In this document: positions 61,790-64,000 of the stretch, one piece after another
Numbering within the stretch: the stretch's first letter is position 1
How the letters are laid out: every line of letters starts with the position of its first letter
NCBI GenBank assembly: GCA_964581465.1
Contig: CAZOOP010000003.1
Span: 1-64,000 of the forward strand
Direction of reading: 5' to 3'
Source: WJMB01 sp964581465
GTDB taxonomy: Bacteria; RBG-13-66-14
DNA length: 64,000 nt
Notes under the pieces: generated by a model
What the model saw: only the letters and a program-made list of their open reading frames with translations
What the model was told of the DNA's origin: nothing
Database searches by the model: none
Position numbers and translations under genes: made by a program

Positions 61790-62674
61790 ATGAACGACGT
61801 CGCCGTGGTGGGCTGCGGTCCGGCGGGGATCGGCGCCGCTCTCCAACTGACCCGCGAGGGCTTAACCCCGACTGTCTTCGAGGCCGGACACCCCGGCGGG
61901 CTGCTGCGCGGCGCCGATCATGTCGAGAACTACCCCGGCTTCCCCGCCGGCGTTAGCGGACCCGAGCTGGCCGAGCGCTTCGTCGAGCAACTAACCCGCT
62001 GGGGCGTTAAGCCCCGCCGAGAGCGCGTCGCCGAACTCACCCCGGCCTCCGGAAGCTTCAACCTGCGGACGGCCCGGGGTGCGGAGACCTTCCGCCGGGT
62101 GATCCTGGCGACGGGGACCCGGCCGCGCCCCTGGCCACTGAATCTCCCCGGCGAGGCCGAAAGTCGCGTCCACGACGAGATCATCCCGCTGTTGGAGCTC
62201 CGGGGGACACGGATCGCCGTCGTCGGTGCCGGCGACGCCGCCTTCGACTACGCCCTCAACCTGGCCCGACGCAACGCCGTTGTCATCCTCAACCGCGCCG
62301 AGCGGCCGCGTTGTTTGCCCCTGCTGCACCAACGCGTTGCGGATCACCGGCGCATCGAGTATCGGCCCTCCACCAAGGTGACCGCCGTCGAACCGGGTGC
62401 GCGCGGCGGCGTCAAGCTGCGCTGTGCCGAACCCGCCGGAAGCGTCGAGCTGACCGTCGATTACATCTTGACGGCCATCGGTCGCACGCCCCGCCTGGAG
62501 CTGTTCACCCCGGAGCTGCGCCGGAGTGACGGCCGCCCGCTTCCCGGACTGCGACTGGTCGGCGACGCCGTCAACGGACAACTCAGACAAACCGCCGTCG
62601 CCTGCGGCGACGGCCTGCGGGCGGCGGTAGAGGTCGCCCGGGAGCTCCGCGGAGAGCTCGAGGAGCCGCGATGA
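61790..62674 (+). CDS. Thioredoxin-reductase-like FAD/NAD(P) flavoprotein lacking the redox CxxC
   Basis: A 294-residue flavoprotein with an FAD-binding motif GCGPAGIGAALQL (8-20) and an NAD(P)-binding motif VVGAGDAAFDYAL (144-156). It matches the thioredoxin-reductase fold, but the CxxC disulfide that normally precedes the NAD motif is absent (the region reads IIPLLELRGTRIA). It therefore cannot reduce thioredoxin and more likely passes electrons from NAD(P)H to another carrier. It starts directly at the stop of the hydrolase gene and overlaps the radical SAM gene by 4 bp. Confidence 0.85.
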   Translation: MNDVAVVGCGPAGIGAALQLTREGLTPTVFEAGHPGGLLRGADHVENYPGFPAGVSGPELAERFVEQLTRWGVKPRRERVAELTPASGSFNLRTARGAETFRRVILATGTRPRPWPLNLPGEAESRVHDEIIPLLELRGTRIAVVGAGDAAFDYALNLARRNAVVILNRAERPRCLPLLHQRVADHRRIEYRPSTKVTAVEPGARGGVKLRCAEPAGSVELTVDYILTAIGRTPRLELFTPELRRSDGRPLPGLRLVGDAVNGQLRQTAVACGDGLRAAVEVARELRGELEEPR

Positions 62675-63639
62675 GAATCCTGGCCGCCGCCGGCGACGGC
62701 GACCCCGCCCGGGTCTACCTGGCCGACCTGGCGACCGACGGTCGCGAGCGACTGGTCGAGTTCGTCGAGTCCATCCAGCCGCCCCTGCCCCGCGAAGAAA
62801 AGTGGGTGCTGATGGTCTCGACGCTGCTGGGCTGCCCCGTCGCCTGCCCGATGTGCGACGCCGGCGGCTCCTTCCACGGCCGCCTCAGCGCCGAGGAGAT
62901 CATCCGGCAGATCGATTACCTGGTGGACTACCGCTACTCCGGGCGCTCCATCCCCGCCGGAAAGTTCAAGATTCAACTGGCCCGGCTGGGCGAGCCGGCC
63001 CTTAACCCCGCCGTCCTCGAAGTGCTCCGCGAGCTGCCCGAACGCTACGACGCCCCGGGGCTGCTGCCCTCGCTCTCCACCATCGCTCCCCAAGGTTGCG
63101 AGACCTTCTTCGCCGAACTGGCCGCGCTCAAGCACGAGCTCTACCCCGGCGGTCGCTTCCAGCTCCAGTTCTCCATCCATACCACCGATCCCACGCTGCG
63201 CGATAAACTGATCCCCGCGCCCAAGTGGGACTTCGACAGGATCGCCCGCTACGCCGAGGAATGGTTCACCCCCGGCGACCGACAGATCACCCTCAATTTC
63301 GCCCTCGGCGCCGATTCCCCCGTCGAGCCCCAGGTAATGCTGAAGTATTTCGACCCCGAGCGCTTCCTGGTAAAACTCACGCCGCTCAATCCGACCTACC
63401 GGGCGCACAACAACAACCTGCGCAGCTACCTCTCCCACAACCCCGCCGCCGAGGACGACGCCCTGCCCCGCCGGCTGCGCGAAGCCGGTTACCGCGTGAT
63501 CGTCAGCCTGGGCCAGAGCGAGGAGGACCTGATCGGCTCCAACTGCGGTCAGTTCCTCCAACGCCACCTCGAAGCCCGGGAGAAACTGACCGACGGCTAC
63601 ACCCGCCCCGTCGAGCACCCGACCGCCGACCTCGGCTGA
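62671..63639 (+). CDS. RlmN/Cfr-like radical SAM protein
   Basis: A 322-residue radical SAM enzyme. The cluster motif is Cys55, Cys59 and Cys62 in CPVACPMCDAGGSFHG, followed by the SAEEI segment typical of RlmN and Cfr. A C-terminal Cys292 in SNCGQF occupies the place of the methyl-carrying Cys in the GxxCGQL motif of RlmN. The protein is shorter than RlmN and lacks its usual N-terminal domain, so it is a paralogue with an uncertain substrate, perhaps RNA methylation. The flavoprotein gene overlaps its start, a possible electron donor. A palindromic element lies 28 bp downstream. Confidence 0.82.
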   Translation: MRILAAAGDGDPARVYLADLATDGRERLVEFVESIQPPLPREEKWVLMVSTLLGCPVACPMCDAGGSFHGRLSAEEIIRQIDYLVDYRYSGRSIPAGKFKIQLARLGEPALNPAVLEVLRELPERYDAPGLLPSLSTIAPQGCETFFAELAALKHELYPGGRFQLQFSIHTTDPTLRDKLIPAPKWDFDRIARYAEEWFTPGDRQITLNFALGADSPVEPQVMLKYFDPERFLVKLTPLNPTYRAHNNNLRSYLSHNPAAEDDALPRRLREAGYRVIVSLGQSEEDLIGSNCGQFLQRHLEAREKLTDGYTRPVEHPTADLG

Positions 63640-63667
63640 CCACAAGCGCGCGTCCGACGTTCCCCGC

Positions 63668-63760
63668 GTTCGGCTTTGGCACGTTTCTTGCGGAGTCGCG
63701 CGTGCCTTTGCCCGACGGGCCGCCCCGCCCTGCTGCAAGAAACGTGCCAAAGCCGAACGC
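63668..63760. repeat. Palindromic element PE, copy 3
   Basis: Perfect 25-base arms (63668-63692 and 63736-63760) with the core ttggcacgtttcttgc, and a 43-base centre starting ggagtcgcgc and ending ccctgct. It begins 28 bases after the radical SAM stop. Confidence 0.93.
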
Positions 63761-63888
63761 TCGGCAGCCGTCGAGCGTGCCGACGGCCGGCGACGGTACC
63801 GCCGAGGTCGGCGGCCGACGGTTCACCACGGCAATCCACCGATTCGTTCACCGACCCCAACACCCACCTAAGGAACGTGATTCCAGCA

Positions 63889-64000
63889 ATGCAGGACCCT
63901 TTCACGGTCAATTCGCCCGGCACCCATGAGCTCGTCGCCGGGCTGGTCAACGATCCCTACATCCACCCGGAACGGGGCAACGCCACCCTGGATCGCGTGC
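63889..64000 (+). CDS. N-terminal part of a gene cut by the window edge
   Basis: ATG 63889, or an in-frame GTG at 63877 next to AAGGAAC, opens a frame that runs off the end: MQDPFTVNSPGTHELVAG and more. No signal peptide or known motif is visible in the 37 residues available. Confidence 0.5.
   Translation, partial: MQDPFTVNSPGTHELVAGLVNDPYIHPERGNATLDRV

Overview
The window is a GC-rich (roughly 60-65% by eye) bacterial chromosome segment from a Gram-negative-type organism. It has an LptG/LptF-family permease, many lipoprotein signal peptides, SecD/SecF, and a gingipain-like protease with a sorting-tail-like C-terminus. Gene content (Na+-NQR, many secreted beta-propellers, NTF2-like lipoproteins) resembles uncultured candidate-phylum genomes. 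I cannot name the lineage from sequence alone; a Coatesbacteria-like affiliation is only a guess. A run of 100 Ns (37403-37502) shows this is a draft assembly. No tRNA, rRNA, CRISPR array or integrase was seen.

Layout. 0.1-6.7 kb: aconitase-type LeuC/LeuD-like subunits separated by a small zinc-ribbon gene, two TPR lipoproteins, a beta-propeller lipoprotein and an isocitrate/isopropylmalate-type dehydrogenase. 6.7-12.1 kb: decayed intergenic DNA, then a minus-strand array of paralogous NTF2-like lipoproteins with truncated relatives. 12.2-25.4 kb: ribH, an LptG-type permease, tsaD, a SecD-P1-like exported protein, secD, an enlarged secF, a phosphate butyryltransferase-like gene, two membrane proteins and a TGS-domain nucleoside kinase. 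26.5-30.2 kb: a lipoprotein and the feoA-feoB locus with two tiny Cys-rich membrane proteins. 30.7-44.6 kb: an NQR (Na+-translocating NADH:quinone reductase) locus on the minus strand in the order nqrB-C-D-F-E, interrupted by a HEPN-type module, secreted proteins, a 114-bp tandem-repeat array and three beta-propellers; no nqrA is in the window. 44.7-53 kb: a CHASE2 histidine kinase, a C13-type protease and a retropepsin-PDZ protein. 53.4-56.6 kb: queH and a restriction-modification locus with an excisionase-like HTH protein. 57.2-64 kb: an APC transporter, a phosphoesterase, a nucleotidyltransferase-like protein, and a three-gene cassette (isochorismatase-like hydrolase, flavoprotein, RlmN/Cfr-like radical SAM protein).

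The long gaps hold structure of their own. There are four copies of an 83-93-bp palindromic element, three families of dispersed imperfect repeats, and fragments of genes (NTF2-like lipoproteins, a GH43-like glycosidase tail, broken small proteins). The strongest leads for undescribed biology are the palindrome family, the tandem array abutting nqrF, the HEPN plus paired small-protein module translationally coupled to nqr genes, the SecD-P1-like protein beside secD, and the RlmN-like cassette.
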